Shown here: in pieces, positions 9,097-18,499 of the stretch
Layout: every line of letters begins with the position of its first letter
Numbering within the stretch: the stretch's first letter is position 1
Assembly (NCBI RefSeq): GCF_002843605.1
Contig: NZ_CP025263.1
Coordinates: forward strand, 3,439,501 to 3,503,500
From: Pseudomonas sp. S09G 359
GTDB taxonomy: Bacteria; Pseudomonadota; Gammaproteobacteria; Pseudomonadales; Pseudomonadaceae
Direction of reading: 5' to 3'
DNA: 64,000 nucleotides
Translations under genes and position numbers: made by a program
The notes under the pieces: model-generated
The model's input: the letters and a program-made list of their open reading frames with translations, nothing else
Databases searched by the model: none
Told to the model about the DNA's origin: nothing

Positions 9097-9545
9097 AGAA
9101 AATCCTGATCAGAGAAGTGGTAGTGAATGTATGGGTGTCTGCATAAAGCGGCTGAATGGTACAAAGAGTTCGTGAAGTTGCTAAGGGCTGTTCAATCGCC
9201 GGACGTGATGCGTTTCTTCTGGCGTACCAGCGAGGGTCTCCACAAATGCTTCTCCTAAACATTTTGCCACTGCAGTCAGTAGCCTGGGCATGGATTCCAT
9301 CGGTTGTCGGTGTGGCGCATGTCATCCACCTGCAAAAGTCCGGCGGTGCAGGCCTATGGAGTAAGGACGACGCTTCGGCGATAGATGCCATACTATGGCC
9401 ATCCCGTACCAAAATATCTTAGGAGCTTGTGGAAGTGGCGAGCAAGCAGTCGCACTGGGCTGAGGTAGAGGCCGCGGCGGATCTCTTGCGACCGTACGAA
9501 ATAATCTGGCAAAGCGGGCCTGGGTTGATCAATTAGGAGTGAGAC
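9097..9545. other. Divergent promoter region with possible small ORFs
   Basis: This 449-base gap between a leftward gene and the caspase operon contains ORF 9156-9422 (+, 88 codons, ending LWPSRTKIS). Its stop codon overlaps the AGGAG site of the 35-codon ORF at 9429. The chained arrangement hints at translated upstream genes, but neither sequence is recognisable and the start at 9156 has no good ribosome site. Confidence 0.3.
9429..9536 (+). CDS. Possible 35-aa small protein upstream of the caspase pair
   Basis: GTG start preceded by AGGAG with only three intervening bases. The product begins MEVASKQSHWAEVEAAADLL and ends IWQSGPGLIN. Its stop codon runs into the AGGAG site of the next gene, so translation could be coupled. 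Too short to judge by composition, and no family is recognised. It may simply be leader sequence. Confidence 0.3.
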   Translation: MEVASKQSHWAEVEAAADLLRPYEIIWQSGPGLIN

Positions 9546-10166
9546 ATGAAGGGTAAAGCTCATCCTTTCCCGTTTGATGCTCAGGCGGAGCTCGTCATGA
9601 GAGCGTTCATGAAAGCAACAGGGGAAAGGCTGGATCAGACGCGCAAACAACTGGGTGGTGGCGATGAAGTCCAGCGCTTCAGTCACGGAGGATCGTGGCA
9701 GTCACATCACAGCTACGCACCAGATCGCGTAGACCAGATTCAGACCATTGAGCACGAAACAAGGTTGCGGTTCGAGGACATCATGGAAGGCCGGCTTGAC
9801 GTCATTGAGCGCACGGTAAATGAGATTTCCAACGGCATGGCGGACAGCTTTTCCAAAGCGTTTTACCAGATGATTTCAGATACGTGCGAAGAGAGCGGCA
9901 ACGTCATTGAAGGATCCGTAGGGAGCTTGGGCGAGCAGATGCTCAAAGCCATTGAGCAAGTCGAATACTCGGTGGATCGGGATGGGCAAATATCGCTTCC
10001 AGAGTTTCGCATGCACCCCAGCCTCGCCAATCGTCTCCATTCTGATCCTTCGCTCCACGAACCTGAACTGCTGGCGAGGGTAGATGAGGTCACGAAGCTT
10101 AAAACAGCCCAAGCGTTATCAGAGGAAGCCACGCGAAAATCCAAATTTCGTAGCAGGGAGCAGTGA
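9546..10166 (+). CDS. Unknown protein, partner of the caspase-like protease
   Basis: 206 residues, start ATG with AGGAG upstream. Mostly helical and polar; no motif recognised. The stretch ERTVNEISNGMADSFSKAFYQMI near residue 85 is amphipathic, and QVEYSVDRDGQISLPEFRMHPSLANRL near 140 is an acidic DRDG segment that looks superficially like a calcium loop. Its stop overlaps the start of the caspase gene (TGATG), so the two are translationally coupled and probably act together. It could be an inhibitor, substrate or sensor for the protease. Function unknown. Confidence 0.75.
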   Translation: MKGKAHPFPFDAQAELVMRAFMKATGERLDQTRKQLGGGDEVQRFSHGGSWQSHHSYAPDRVDQIQTIEHETRLRFEDIMEGRLDVIERTVNEISNGMADSFSKAFYQMISDTCEESGNVIEGSVGSLGEQMLKAIEQVEYSVDRDGQISLPEFRMHPSLANRLHSDPSLHEPELLARVDEVTKLKTAQALSEEATRKSKFRSREQ

Positions 10167-12061
10167 TGTCCAAGGTTTTGCTGTGCATAGGTTGTGACGA
10201 TTATCAGTCTCTCAATAAGCTGTCTGGAGCCGAGCGCGACGCGCTTGCTATCCGTACGGCGCTTTCCACGGGGCCATTGAGCAATATCAACCCGGCGGAC
10301 GCCTATTTGCTTGACTCTCCGGCCCGGCATCAGCTGGAAGCTACGCTGCTTGATATTCAAGACAGGTACGATGAAATCGAGAGTTTCACGCTCTTTTTTG
10401 CAGGCCACGGCGGAGAGGCCAATGAAAGTTACTTTCTTTGCCTGAGCGATACTCGAGCCGATCGGCTTTCAACCACTGGGTTTGCGCTCAGTCGTTTGTT
10501 CGAGTTTTTCAACGAGCTCAAAGCAGCGCACTGTAACGTCATCATCGATGCCTGCAATGCAGGCGGTATGGTTTCCAATTTGGGCATCCTGCTAAAACCC
10601 GAAGTGATTGGTAAAGCCAAGACATTCGGAGTTTCATTTTTTGTATCGTCTGCGGCTGATCAGTACGCGGGTGAGACCAGTCGTGGTGGGTATGGCACTC
10701 TAGCATTGCTGAAAGTGCTGGCTGGAGAGATCGACACGGGTTCTCGGGCGAGAATGCTTGATCTGGTGGATATCGGCCGACCCGCAGCGCAATATGTGGC
10801 AGAGCAGACCCAAGGAGGGCAAATGCCGTCCGTATGGGGCGTCAACCTCTACGGTCATATGCCGCTGTTTGGCAATCCGCATGCTACTGACAATCCAACA
10901 TCCTCTTTGCTAGGGCTCACCGGGATATCACCCGCATCCCAAGCTGGACAGGCCATCAGCAGTCAATCTGCCGAGCTCTACGCGCTCATGTTCGCCCCGG
11001 AGCACGAGCTCACTCCGGAGAAGCTTTTTCATGTCCTCACGAAGTTTGTAGACCGATTGGCCGACATACCCAACTCAGTTGGGGCGTTCATTGGCGGGAT
11101 CTGGCAATCATTGGAGAAGAGCACAGGGCGTCACGCTAATAGCTTCTCACGGGTGGAGCTAAGCGCTGCTTGCATAGCTCTGCTCCTTGGTACATCGGAC
11201 AAGGACAACACCTCGCGCGACTGCATAGTGGGGCTCGCGCACGAGATCGTAGGGGAGGTTGAGCATCTGCTCCGCGACATCGTCCAAAGACTTCAAGAGA
11301 GCCCCAGCTCGTTGTGCCGTCATGGCATTCCAGATCTGTTCTACCTTCCGCAGCGCATATCGCGGATATTGGGTTGGGCCGGCGCAGCGGTGCATCTGGC
11401 TCGGGAGCTCGGCATCAGTGACGCTCCACTCAAGGAGGCACTGGAGCAACTCAGCGTTTTTCTTATGGAGCACTACGCCAGTGTGTGTGCTGGCATGAGC
11501 GAAGACGAAGCTCCGTACTGGGCCTCGTTCCTTACAGCCATCAATACCGATGACCTGAATGGCTTTGGCGAGCTGGTCGTGAGCACGCTAATCAGCGCTC
11601 TCGTGGAGCATGAAGGCCGGCTTGCCAGGCCCTTGCTGCCGGCGAAGAACGTCTGCGCGTATCTCAAGGCACGCGCTGATAAAGACTCGGCTGCATTGAA
11701 ACCCTTTTGTAACTCGCCTTCTGAGACACTAGCGCTTGTCTTTCTAATAAGTGAGCGACATTCGCTGGAAGAGGAATTGGATTACAACCTGTTGAGTCTC
11801 GATCACGTGCACCTCAATATCTTCATCCCGCAAAGCTATCTAGAGTTCAGCCAGCCATTCGTTCCTAATGGGATAAACCATGTTTTCCAGATCGGCCACA
11901 AGGTTTGGGCGGTGGCAGATGTTGTGGAGCGTTGGAAGACTGCGTGCATCCCGCAAATGGAAAACGACACATCGCTGCGCCATGCTACAACGAGAATCGG
12001 CGCGCTTTGCGCTTCGCTAATTTTTCCGGATCGTGTGCCCTGGTTCCTCCTCAGCCATTGA
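10166..12061 (+). CDS. Caspase-family (peptidase C14-like) protein with long C-terminal region
   Basis: 631 residues from ATG 10166, which overlaps the previous stop and has GGGAG upstream. Residues 1-235 show the caspase fold: KVLLCIGCDDY at the first strand, the catalytic histidine in FFAGHGG (H81), the catalytic cysteine in IIDACNAGG (C130), and VSSAADQYAGET after it. The remaining 400 residues are largely helical and not recognised; they may sense a signal or bind the partner. Bacterial caspase-like proteases cut target proteins and are often part of suicide-type immunity. That role is inferred here from the island context and the tight coupling with the upstream gene. Confidence 0.85.
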   Translation: MSKVLLCIGCDDYQSLNKLSGAERDALAIRTALSTGPLSNINPADAYLLDSPARHQLEATLLDIQDRYDEIESFTLFFAGHGGEANESYFLCLSDTRADRLSTTGFALSRLFEFFNELKAAHCNVIIDACNAGGMVSNLGILLKPEVIGKAKTFGVSFFVSSAADQYAGETSRGGYGTLALLKVLAGEIDTGSRARMLDLVDIGRPAAQYVAEQTQGGQMPSVWGVNLYGHMPLFGNPHATDNPTSSLLGLTGISPASQAGQAISSQSAELYALMFAPEHELTPEKLFHVLTKFVDRLADIPNSVGAFIGGIWQSLEKSTGRHANSFSRVELSAACIALLLGTSDKDNTSRDCIVGLAHEIVGEVEHLLRDIVQRLQESPSSLCRHGIPDLFYLPQRISRILGWAGAAVHLARELGISDAPLKEALEQLSVFLMEHYASVCAGMSEDEAPYWASFLTAINTDDLNGFGELVVSTLISALVEHEGRLARPLLPAKNVCAYLKARADKDSAALKPFCNSPSETLALVFLISERHSLEEELDYNLLSLDHVHLNIFIPQSYLEFSQPFVPNGINHVFQIGHKVWAVADVVERWKTACIPQMENDTSLRHATTRIGALCASLIFPDRVPWFLLSH

Positions 12062-12654
12062 GGCTGTAAGCGGGGGCCGTGGCGACAATTCAATTTCGGA
12101 GCTTAGCCAGACTCAGTCAGATCTTGAGTCTCATCCGAGCGCTCCAGCCACAGATGGTTTGATAGTGCTGAAGAAACAGTCCATTACTCCAACAGCTCTC
12201 ATTCTTACGATCGGTGCATGGGATAATCAGTGCTTCCTCAATGTCCTTCGAGATCAACATGAAAACTGCTATAGGAGTAAAGATTGCTGTTGGAGCATCA
12301 TTGGTGTTTTCAGTCTTCGCAGTGGTTGCGTTCTCTACCGCCGTGATCCTGAAAGGTGCAACGCCATCAGTTCAGGCGTTCATGTACCAGTCCAGCATGC
12401 TACTTACGTCGCATGACACCCCTGATGAAGAGCGGGGAGCTCAATTCCGAAGCGTGTGAAGGTTTCAGCAGGCTGCAGACAGGCGAGTGGGTCGACGCAG
12501 AAATCCATGCCTAGCGAAAGAGCCCCGCGTAACTGTCTGTAGCATTACGCATGCTAAACCTATTTCGCCATGCCTCGCAGTTCGCCTATAGCATCGAGGT
12601 AAATTAGATCCAACACCGAGTCACCACTGCTTTTTCGCCAAGGGAATGACGATC
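12062..12654. other. Intergenic region with a doubtful 66-codon membrane ORF
   Basis: ATG 12259 opens an ORF to 12459 that begins MKTAIGVKIAVGASLVFSVF, a plausible membrane helix, followed by a polar tail. There is no clear ribosome site and no recognised family, so I do not call it a gene. The rest holds the promoter of the OLD/UvrD pair. No hairpin terminator was found after the caspase gene. Confidence 0.3.
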
Positions 12655-14259
12655 ATGATCACCAGAATTCACATCCGTGGGTACCGCATCTACAAGGACT
12701 TCAACCTTCTCCCCAACCCTAAAATGAACATTTTGGTGGGCGGAAACGATGCGGGTAAATCTACCTTGATGGAGGCGGTTTCGCTGGCCCTGAACGGCCG
12801 GATCGGCGGCCGCAGCGTTCTCGAAGAATTGAACCCGCATTGGTTCAACACTGAGCTCGTTCAGGAGTTTGTAGCGCAACGCACCGCCGGCAAGAAACCC
12901 GCACTGCCCGAAATCCTGATCGAACTATACCTTCGCGATGACGATGAATTGCAGGTGCTATGTGGTGCCGTGAACACAGCCGTCCCAACTCATGCATGCC
13001 CGGGCGTCTTCTTGAGGATCTACCCCAACGAAGAGTATCAGGACATGCTGGATGACTGGCTAAAGGCACCCAATGCCCTGCTGCCCGTTGAGTACTACAC
13101 GTGCGAATGGCGATCGTTCGCTGACCGGGAGCTAACGAAGCGCCCGCGGGTGCTGTCCGTCGCAACAATCGACTCTAGGACAGTCAAATCCTCAGCAGGT
13201 GTGGACTACCACCTGCGTCAGATTCTGAGCGATCACTTGGAGACCATCGAGAAAGCTGAGATCTCGTTGGGCTTTCGTACGGTGAAAGCGTCGATGACTG
13301 AGGGTGCTCTGGCGACAGTGAATACAAGGTTCTCGACATTGGGTGCATCTTTGTTGGCGGAGCCCATGGCATTGGCTATGGATCAGACGTCGCGCACGTC
13401 CTGGGAAAGTGTCATTACGCCTCACGTAGACAACGTTCCCTTCTCGATGGCAGGACAGGGTCAACAAGCTGCGATCAAGATATCGCTCGCGATGAAGCGT
13501 CACTCAGCGAAAGTGAAGATCGTCATGATCGAAGAGCCAGAGAATCATCTCTCTCATACCAGCCTGTCGACGCTTCTTGACCGTGTAGAAAAGCTTGCAT
13601 CTGACGACCAACAGTTGTTTGTTTCCACGCACAGTACATACGTGCTGAATCGGCTTGGTCTCAATTCCCTGCACCTGCTGAATCGGAATCATGCCTCGAA
13701 GATCACTGCCCTTGATCCCGGCACCGTACGGTACTTCCAGCGCCTGCCAGGTTACGACACGCTCCGTCTCGTTTTGGCTAAAAAGGTTGTCTTGGTGGAA
13801 GGGCCGTCTGACGAAATCATTTTTGAAAGGGTGTTCAACGACGCTCACCGGTTAACACCCATGGCCGCCGGGGTCGATGTCATCAGTATGCGGGGACTTG
13901 CGCTGGCCCGCTGTCTGGAGCTTTGTGCTGCCGTTGATAAGCCTGTCGCTGTGATGCGGGATAACGACGGCATTAAGCCGGCGGATCTTCGGGTTCCAGT
14001 CGCGAAGTGGCTGGACGGCAAGAAGCGAGAACTCTTCATCGGCGAAGTGACTGATGGCCGCACCCTCGAACCGCAATTGATCACAGCGAACGGTGAACCT
14101 CATCTACGGGATGTGCTTGGGATCACGCCAAAAGCCGACCTTGTGACCTGGATGACACGAGAAAAGACTGAGGGAGCTTTGCTCATCGCTGAGTCCCCGA
14201 AAGCCCTAACCGCCCCGAATTACATGAAGGAAGCGGCGGAGTTCATCCAGAATGCCTAA
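12655..14259 (+). CDS. OLD-family ATPase/TOPRIM nuclease (GajA-like, Gabija-type pair 1)
   Basis: 534 residues from ATG 12655, about ten bases after AAGGG; ATG 12646 is also possible but sits directly on the site. The N-terminal ABC-type ATPase has Walker A GGNDAGKST (29-37), a signature-like SMAGQGQQAAIK (264-275), Walker B VMIEEPENHL (290-299) and the switch histidine in STHS. A TOPRIM domain follows, with VLVEGPSDE (E382) and the acidic RDNDG (435-439). Together with the overlapping UvrD-like gene this is the architecture of Gabija, where GajA nicks DNA when nucleotides are depleted. It is slightly shorter than typical GajA. Assignment to Gabija rather than another OLD/UvrD class is probable, not certain. 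Confidence 0.8.
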   Translation: MITRIHIRGYRIYKDFNLLPNPKMNILVGGNDAGKSTLMEAVSLALNGRIGGRSVLEELNPHWFNTELVQEFVAQRTAGKKPALPEILIELYLRDDDELQVLCGAVNTAVPTHACPGVFLRIYPNEEYQDMLDDWLKAPNALLPVEYYTCEWRSFADRELTKRPRVLSVATIDSRTVKSSAGVDYHLRQILSDHLETIEKAEISLGFRTVKASMTEGALATVNTRFSTLGASLLAEPMALAMDQTSRTSWESVITPHVDNVPFSMAGQGQQAAIKISLAMKRHSAKVKIVMIEEPENHLSHTSLSTLLDRVEKLASDDQQLFVSTHSTYVLNRLGLNSLHLLNRNHASKITALDPGTVRYFQRLPGYDTLRLVLAKKVVLVEGPSDEIIFERVFNDAHRLTPMAAGVDVISMRGLALARCLELCAAVDKPVAVMRDNDGIKPADLRVPVAKWLDGKKRELFIGEVTDGRTLEPQLITANGEPHLRDVLGITPKADLVTWMTREKTEGALLIAESPKALTAPNYMKEAAEFIQNA

Positions 14260-15322
14260 CCATTTGACGCTCGCAGTAGCTGGAGGACGAAAGACGCAGG
14301 GCCTTGTCGATTACTGCGGAAGAGCGACTGATCGTAAAATCGCGGTGCTTACTTTCACACAAACGAACCAGCAGGAAATCCGCTCGCGCTTAGCAAGCCA
14401 GGCGGGCGATAGCAGCACATTGGAGGTCATGGGTTGGTACACCTTTCTGCTTCGTCATTTTGCCCAGCCCTTTCTACGGTTCAAATTCCCTAAGGAGAGG
14501 GTCAAGGGCTTTGATTTCGAGGGCAGACCATTCGAGCGCGCTCTGGGCCGAAGCAGGTTTATGGACTCCGGAAATCGGGTGTACGCATGCGAACTCGGCA
14601 AGCTTGCCTTTGAACTCATGGAGGCGACCCCTGCGCTTTTGCGCAGGCTTGAGTGTATTTACGACGAGATTTTGATCGACGAAGTCCAGGATCTTGCGAG
14701 CTTCGACTGGGAAATTCTGGAGGTACTGCTCGGCTCTAAAATTGACGTGCGAATGGTCGGAGATGTCAGGCAGGCGGTTTTGTCTACAAACCCCCGTGGC
14801 AAAAAGAACAAGAAATTTGGATATGCCGCATCGCTTGAATGGTTTAGAGAGAAAGAGGCTAAGGGGTTACTCACCATTGCCTATGCGACCATCACCTACA
14901 GATGCAGAGCCGAGATTGCGACGTTTTCCGATACCATCTTCGACGCCACGTGGGGCTTCCCTGGCACCACCTCGGAGAACCTCGATGAGACGGGGCACGA
15001 TGGCGTGTTCCTTCTCCATACTCAGCATGTCGATGAGTACGTCGGTCAATTTAGACCGCAGTGCCTAAGGCATTCGGTCAGCTCTGCGAAGCACCTCAAT
15101 CTGGACTTTCAGAACTTCAAAGGGGTGAAGGGTGCGACGTTTGATCGAGTATTGCTCGCACCCACTGCCAATATCGAAAGCTTTATCAAGAAGGGCACAG
15201 CTTTAGAGGCCACGGCTGCTGCGGCGTTCTATGTCGCGTCGACGCGAGCTCGACAAAGTCTGGCCATCGTTATCGATAAGGTTGGTACATCCACGCTGCC
15301 CGTATGGGCTCCATCGCCTTGA
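14252..15322 (+). CDS. UvrD-like helicase partner (GajB-like, Gabija-type pair 1), with atypical Walker A
   Basis: 356 residues; its start overlaps the OLD gene by eight bases, so the pair is coupled. Superfamily 1 features are VLTFTQTNQQEIRSRL (motif Ia), LIDEVQDL at 142-149 (Walker B), RMVGDVRQAV (motif III), ITYRC-AEIATFSD (motif IV) and FYVASTRARQSLAIV (motif VI). The P-loop is LAVAGGRKTQ at 6-15: an arginine replaces the usual glycine before the lysine, and the protein starts almost directly at this motif. GajB proteins are usually nearer 500 residues, so this is a short form. It may bind nucleotide differently or act as a sensor rather than a true helicase. Confidence 0.75.
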   Translation: MPNHLTLAVAGGRKTQGLVDYCGRATDRKIAVLTFTQTNQQEIRSRLASQAGDSSTLEVMGWYTFLLRHFAQPFLRFKFPKERVKGFDFEGRPFERALGRSRFMDSGNRVYACELGKLAFELMEATPALLRRLECIYDEILIDEVQDLASFDWEILEVLLGSKIDVRMVGDVRQAVLSTNPRGKKNKKFGYAASLEWFREKEAKGLLTIAYATITYRCRAEIATFSDTIFDATWGFPGTTSENLDETGHDGVFLLHTQHVDEYVGQFRPQCLRHSVSSAKHLNLDFQNFKGVKGATFDRVLLAPTANIESFIKKGTALEATAAAAFYVASTRARQSLAIVIDKVGTSTLPVWAPSP

Positions 15323-15395
15323 AACCTAACGAGCCGGGGTTCGCCAGGCTTTGCAGAACGTTACAGAGCCGTCCCTTACCGCAGTGTGAGACTGT

Positions 15396-16346
15396 CTACT
15401 TATCGTATCTAGGTGGTAGGGGGCAGTCGTAGTTCACATCGATCATGTCGAGATTCTTCAGATCGAAGTTTGCGTAGTCACGTTCATTCGACGTCCGGAT
15501 TGCGGGCTGGCCGTAGAGAAACACGAACGCTGTCGGCTTGTCTTTCTCGGCGATCTTGGAAAGCCGCACTGCCATCAGGTTTTTGAGCTTGTAGTTTTCT
15601 ATGAACGCGTCGGAGACGAAGCATGAGGTGATCAGGCTGTCGTCTCCTCGCTTGAAATTCTTTTTGAATTTGATTCGGTAGCCATTATTGGCTTTCGTGC
15701 GGTCAACATACGCCCAGCCGTAGTAAATGATGGGGTGGTCAGGCAGGTCGTCCAGATCCTGCTCCCAGATGCATTTGAAGATGCTGGCGTAAGGCACGTC
15801 CTGCCCGGCAATGTTCAACCGCCGGAACTCAAGGGTCTCATCGGATCGGTATCGGATGTATCTGCTGACTACAGATCGAACCGAGTAAATGGGCCCGACT
15901 ATGCCTGATTCCCCTAGCTTCGGGGTGTAGGGGCGGGTGCTTCTCGCACGCTTTTTCGCTATATGGACGTCCGCGCCAGGCTCAACCGCGTGTTCGTCAT
16001 AGTAGGAAGCAGGTCGCTCGAGCTTGAAGACGTCGACAATGGATTGGTCAACTGTTCTCCGTTCCTGCCCATCCAGCTCAGCGGGCTCGAGATCCAATTC
16101 TACGGGGGCGCCGTTTGCAATACCACACGCTTCACTATGAGCTCCGTAGACCTTGAAGTGCGGGACGACCCTCATGTTCTGGACGTCTTTGTCCAGATTC
16201 GCGCAGGTAACTTGGGCGGAGCAGTCAGCAGCCGGACATACGAATGCGCGCTTGTTAGTAATCACACCTGACCAGTACAGATCGTAGGCGCGATCAGGGT
16301 CGACAAAATCGTCAGCCTCAATGCTGTAGGCCACATCCAATGACAT
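15396..16346 (-). CDS. Unknown protein with N-terminal zinc-finger-like cysteine/histidine cluster
   Basis: 316 residues from ATG 16346. Residues 35-75 contain FVCPAADCSAQVTC...VPHFKVYGAHSEAC, a C-x4-C ... H-x6-H-x3-C arrangement like the zinc-binding start of CoiA-like proteins. The rest is an unrecognised mixed alpha/beta region with WGWAYVDRT-like strands and a basic patch (YRIKFKKNFKRGDD). No catalytic motif is clear. It lies convergent to the Gabija-like pair and next to the polyol locus, so it closes the first accessory block. DNA binding is a guess from the finger and basic patch. Confidence 0.65.
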   Translation of the reverse strand: MSLDVAYSIEADDFVDPDRAYDLYWSGVITNKRAFVCPAADCSAQVTCANLDKDVQNMRVVPHFKVYGAHSEACGIANGAPVELDLEPAELDGQERRTVDQSIVDVFKLERPASYYDEHAVEPGADVHIAKKRARSTRPYTPKLGESGIVGPIYSVRSVVSRYIRYRSDETLEFRRLNIAGQDVPYASIFKCIWEQDLDDLPDHPIIYYGWAYVDRTKANNGYRIKFKKNFKRGDDSLITSCFVSDAFIENYKLKNLMAVRLSKIAEKDKPTAFVFLYGQPAIRTSNERDYANFDLKNLDMIDVNYDCPLPPRYDK

Positions 16347-16500
16347 AGTTCACCAAGTCCTTTTGAGCTGTCTGAAAAGAGGTCGATAGTATCGGCCATT
16401 GCCTCGTGAGCGAGCCAGAGTCTTGATACGTGACCATGGTCTAATGAACTCGGCAGGGCGCGGCCGGGTAGTTGCCCCTCAGCGAAGGACGGCTAGTTCC

Positions 16501-17403
16501 TCACACACCAGCGGACAACAATGCTGTCACCTCTTCACGACTAGGCGCGTAAGCCCCGGAATGCATGCAAGATACCGACGCGCAGGCTGCCGAAAACTGC
16601 AGACGACCTCGGGATTCCTGAATACCCAAGAACGATGAGGCCAACCATCCGGCCATGCTCGCGTCGCCGGCACCCACCGTGTCTGCGACCTGGACGGCAA
16701 TCGCAGCCTGTTCAACCTTGGCATTGTCTGCATAAAAGACCATGCCTTGAGCTCCGCGGGTAAACAGGATCTGCGCAGCGGCGTTCATGTCCCGCAGCTC
16801 CTCAAGCGCTTCTTCCTCACCCACCCCAGGATAGATCTGGCGCAGATCTTCATCGGAAAGCTTGATGATGTCGGCAAGCCCCACCATGGCGGGGAACGTC
16901 ACCTCGCGGTAGCGGCTGTCCATCAGGTTCCGCCAATTGGGGTCATAGCTGACGATCTTTCCGTTCTTCTTGACCATCCTGGCCACCTTAACCAGTCGAT
17001 CACCCAATGGCTGACGGGCAAGGCTGATACAGCTGAAATGGCAAAGCTCAACGCTGTCCAGCCAGCCCTCGGGGAGTTGCTGCACATCGAAATGCAGGTC
17101 GGCTTCGCCCGCGAAGAAATAACGGGGAGGGTGGCTGGAGGGCACGATCGCCACCAAGGGATCGGCGTCAACACGCTGAAGAAATCTCATGTCCAAGCCC
17201 GCCGCCTTTGATTGCTCGGCAAGCTCGTCGCCCAGTGAATCTGTACTGATCGAACCGGCGAACGCCGTAGGTACGCCCAGACGGCTCATGGCCCGAGCCA
17301 CGTTCCAAGGTGCGCCACCTGGATAACCCTGCCAGTGCCCGGGCGAGTGTTGAACTACATCGGTCAGGGCCTCACCAAACACCACAACGGTCGGCAATTG
17401 CAT
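16501..17403 (-). CDS. mtlZ: PfkB-family fructokinase of the polyol locus
   Basis: 300 residues. The N-terminus VVVFGEALTDVVQHSPGHWQGYPGGAPWNVARAMSRLG is the first PfkB signature. Near the C-terminus VQVADTVGAGDASMAGWLASS carries the second signature with the catalytic aspartate (DTVGAGD). It should phosphorylate fructose to fructose 6-phosphate with ATP in the cytoplasm, completing sorbitol or mannitol catabolism. It follows the AraC-type regulator by 54 bases on the same strand. In P. fluorescens mtlZ lies at the end of the mtlEFGKDYZ operon, so its placement behind the regulator is a rearranged order. Confidence 0.85.
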   Translation of the reverse strand: MQLPTVVVFGEALTDVVQHSPGHWQGYPGGAPWNVARAMSRLGVPTAFAGSISTDSLGDELAEQSKAAGLDMRFLQRVDADPLVAIVPSSHPPRYFFAGEADLHFDVQQLPEGWLDSVELCHFSCISLARQPLGDRLVKVARMVKKNGKIVSYDPNWRNLMDSRYREVTFPAMVGLADIIKLSDEDLRQIYPGVGEEEALEELRDMNAAAQILFTRGAQGMVFYADNAKVEQAAIAVQVADTVGAGDASMAGWLASSFLGIQESRGRLQFSAACASVSCMHSGAYAPSREEVTALLSAGV

Positions 17404-17457
17404 ATTCGTTCTCTCTAATTGGATTCGTTGACGCGTGGCAGAAATCGAAGCGCTTGC

Positions 17458-18408
17458 TCACCGCACCCGGGCGACGGGTAGTGATTGGTGAACACCATCG
17501 CGATTGAAGAGTGTCATGGCTGTCGTGCGCCGGTAGTCGCTGGGGGTCTGATCCATTTCGTGCCGGAAGTGCCGGTTGAAGTTGGAGACGTTCTCGTAGC
17601 CGACCTCAAAGCAGATCTCCGCCACCGAGAGCTGCGTTTGGACAAGAAGCCGGCAGGCGCGCTGAATACGTAGCTTGCGCATCAGATCGATGAATCCGTG
17701 GCCCGTAATTCGCTTGAAGAAGCGTGAGAATCCAGCCTCACTCATCCCAACGCGCTCGGCGATAACCGATAGTCGAAGGTCAGACGTGAGCTCGTTGATC
17801 AGATAGTCGAAAGCCTGATTGATCCGCTCGGAACTGCGCGCGTCCAGTGACGGCGAGTAGTAGGCGCTGGCCAATACCCGGATGTCACGCTTGGGGGCTC
17901 TGGCGAGCGTGCGTAGAAGATCCAGGAACTGGATCAGGCGGTGTAGCCCCTGAGCCTCACCAATGCTTTCAAGCAGCAAAGCGGCGTCTCTGGCCGTTGC
18001 ACCGGCGAACTCAATCCCACGCTGGGCCAGTTCGAACAGCGTTTTCAGTTCTGATAGCTCAGGCAAAGAGCCACGGAGGTTGAGCAGGGCAGCGCCATCA
18101 AACTGCAAAACCACATCACGACCTGCAATCAGCTCGCCTGGGGCCACGTCTCCCATCCAGTCGTGCGGCAGGCCAGGGCCGATCAATGCGACATGTCCAG
18201 CCGTGAAGGGGCCGATGTAGTCGCCAGCCAACAGCTTGCCGCTACCTTGTCGGATCAGGTGGATCTCGTACTCGGGATGGTGATTCCAGCGAGCAAGGTC
18301 ATAGGGATAGTCGTGCTCGTACCACCGAAAGCTCTGATCAGGGCCTGGGAGGATGACCTCAAGATCGGCGGGTCGGTGCTCAAACAGAGCTGCGCGGTTA
18401 TCAGGCAT
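17458..18408 (-). CDS. mtlR: AraC/XylS-family regulator of polyol catabolism (MtlR-like)
   Basis: 316 residues from ATG 18408, with AAGGGG seven bases upstream. The N-terminal half is a cupin-like sensing domain (ARWNHHPEYEIHLIRQGSGKLLAGDYIGPF). The C-terminal half has two AraC helix-turn-helix motifs: LSVIAERVGMSEAGFSRFFKRITG and VAEICFEVGYENVSNFNRHFRHEMDQTPSDYR. The similarity to MtlR, the mannitol/sorbitol activator of P. fluorescens, and the divergent position before mtlEFGK support activation of that operon by a polyol. It is transcribed with mtlZ. A 13-bp inverted repeat in the 290-base divergent region is a possible control site. Confidence 0.85.
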   Translation of the reverse strand: MPDNRAALFEHRPADLEVILPGPDQSFRWYEHDYPYDLARWNHHPEYEIHLIRQGSGKLLAGDYIGPFTAGHVALIGPGLPHDWMGDVAPGELIAGRDVVLQFDGAALLNLRGSLPELSELKTLFELAQRGIEFAGATARDAALLLESIGEAQGLHRLIQFLDLLRTLARAPKRDIRVLASAYYSPSLDARSSERINQAFDYLINELTSDLRLSVIAERVGMSEAGFSRFFKRITGHGFIDLMRKLRIQRACRLLVQTQLSVAEICFEVGYENVSNFNRHFRHEMDQTPSDYRRTTAMTLFNRDGVHQSLPVARVR

Positions 18409-18499
18409 CGAGTGCCCCTTTTATTTGTTTTATGGGTCGAATGCCCTAACCATACGCCGATTTCTCTGCAAGCCGTTAGCCCAGCTATTGCCGCATATC

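Noticed and set aside
12259..12459. 66-codon membrane-like ORF between caspase and OLD genes
   Set aside because: Has a plausible helix but no ribosome site or known relatives; kept only as a note in the gap entry.
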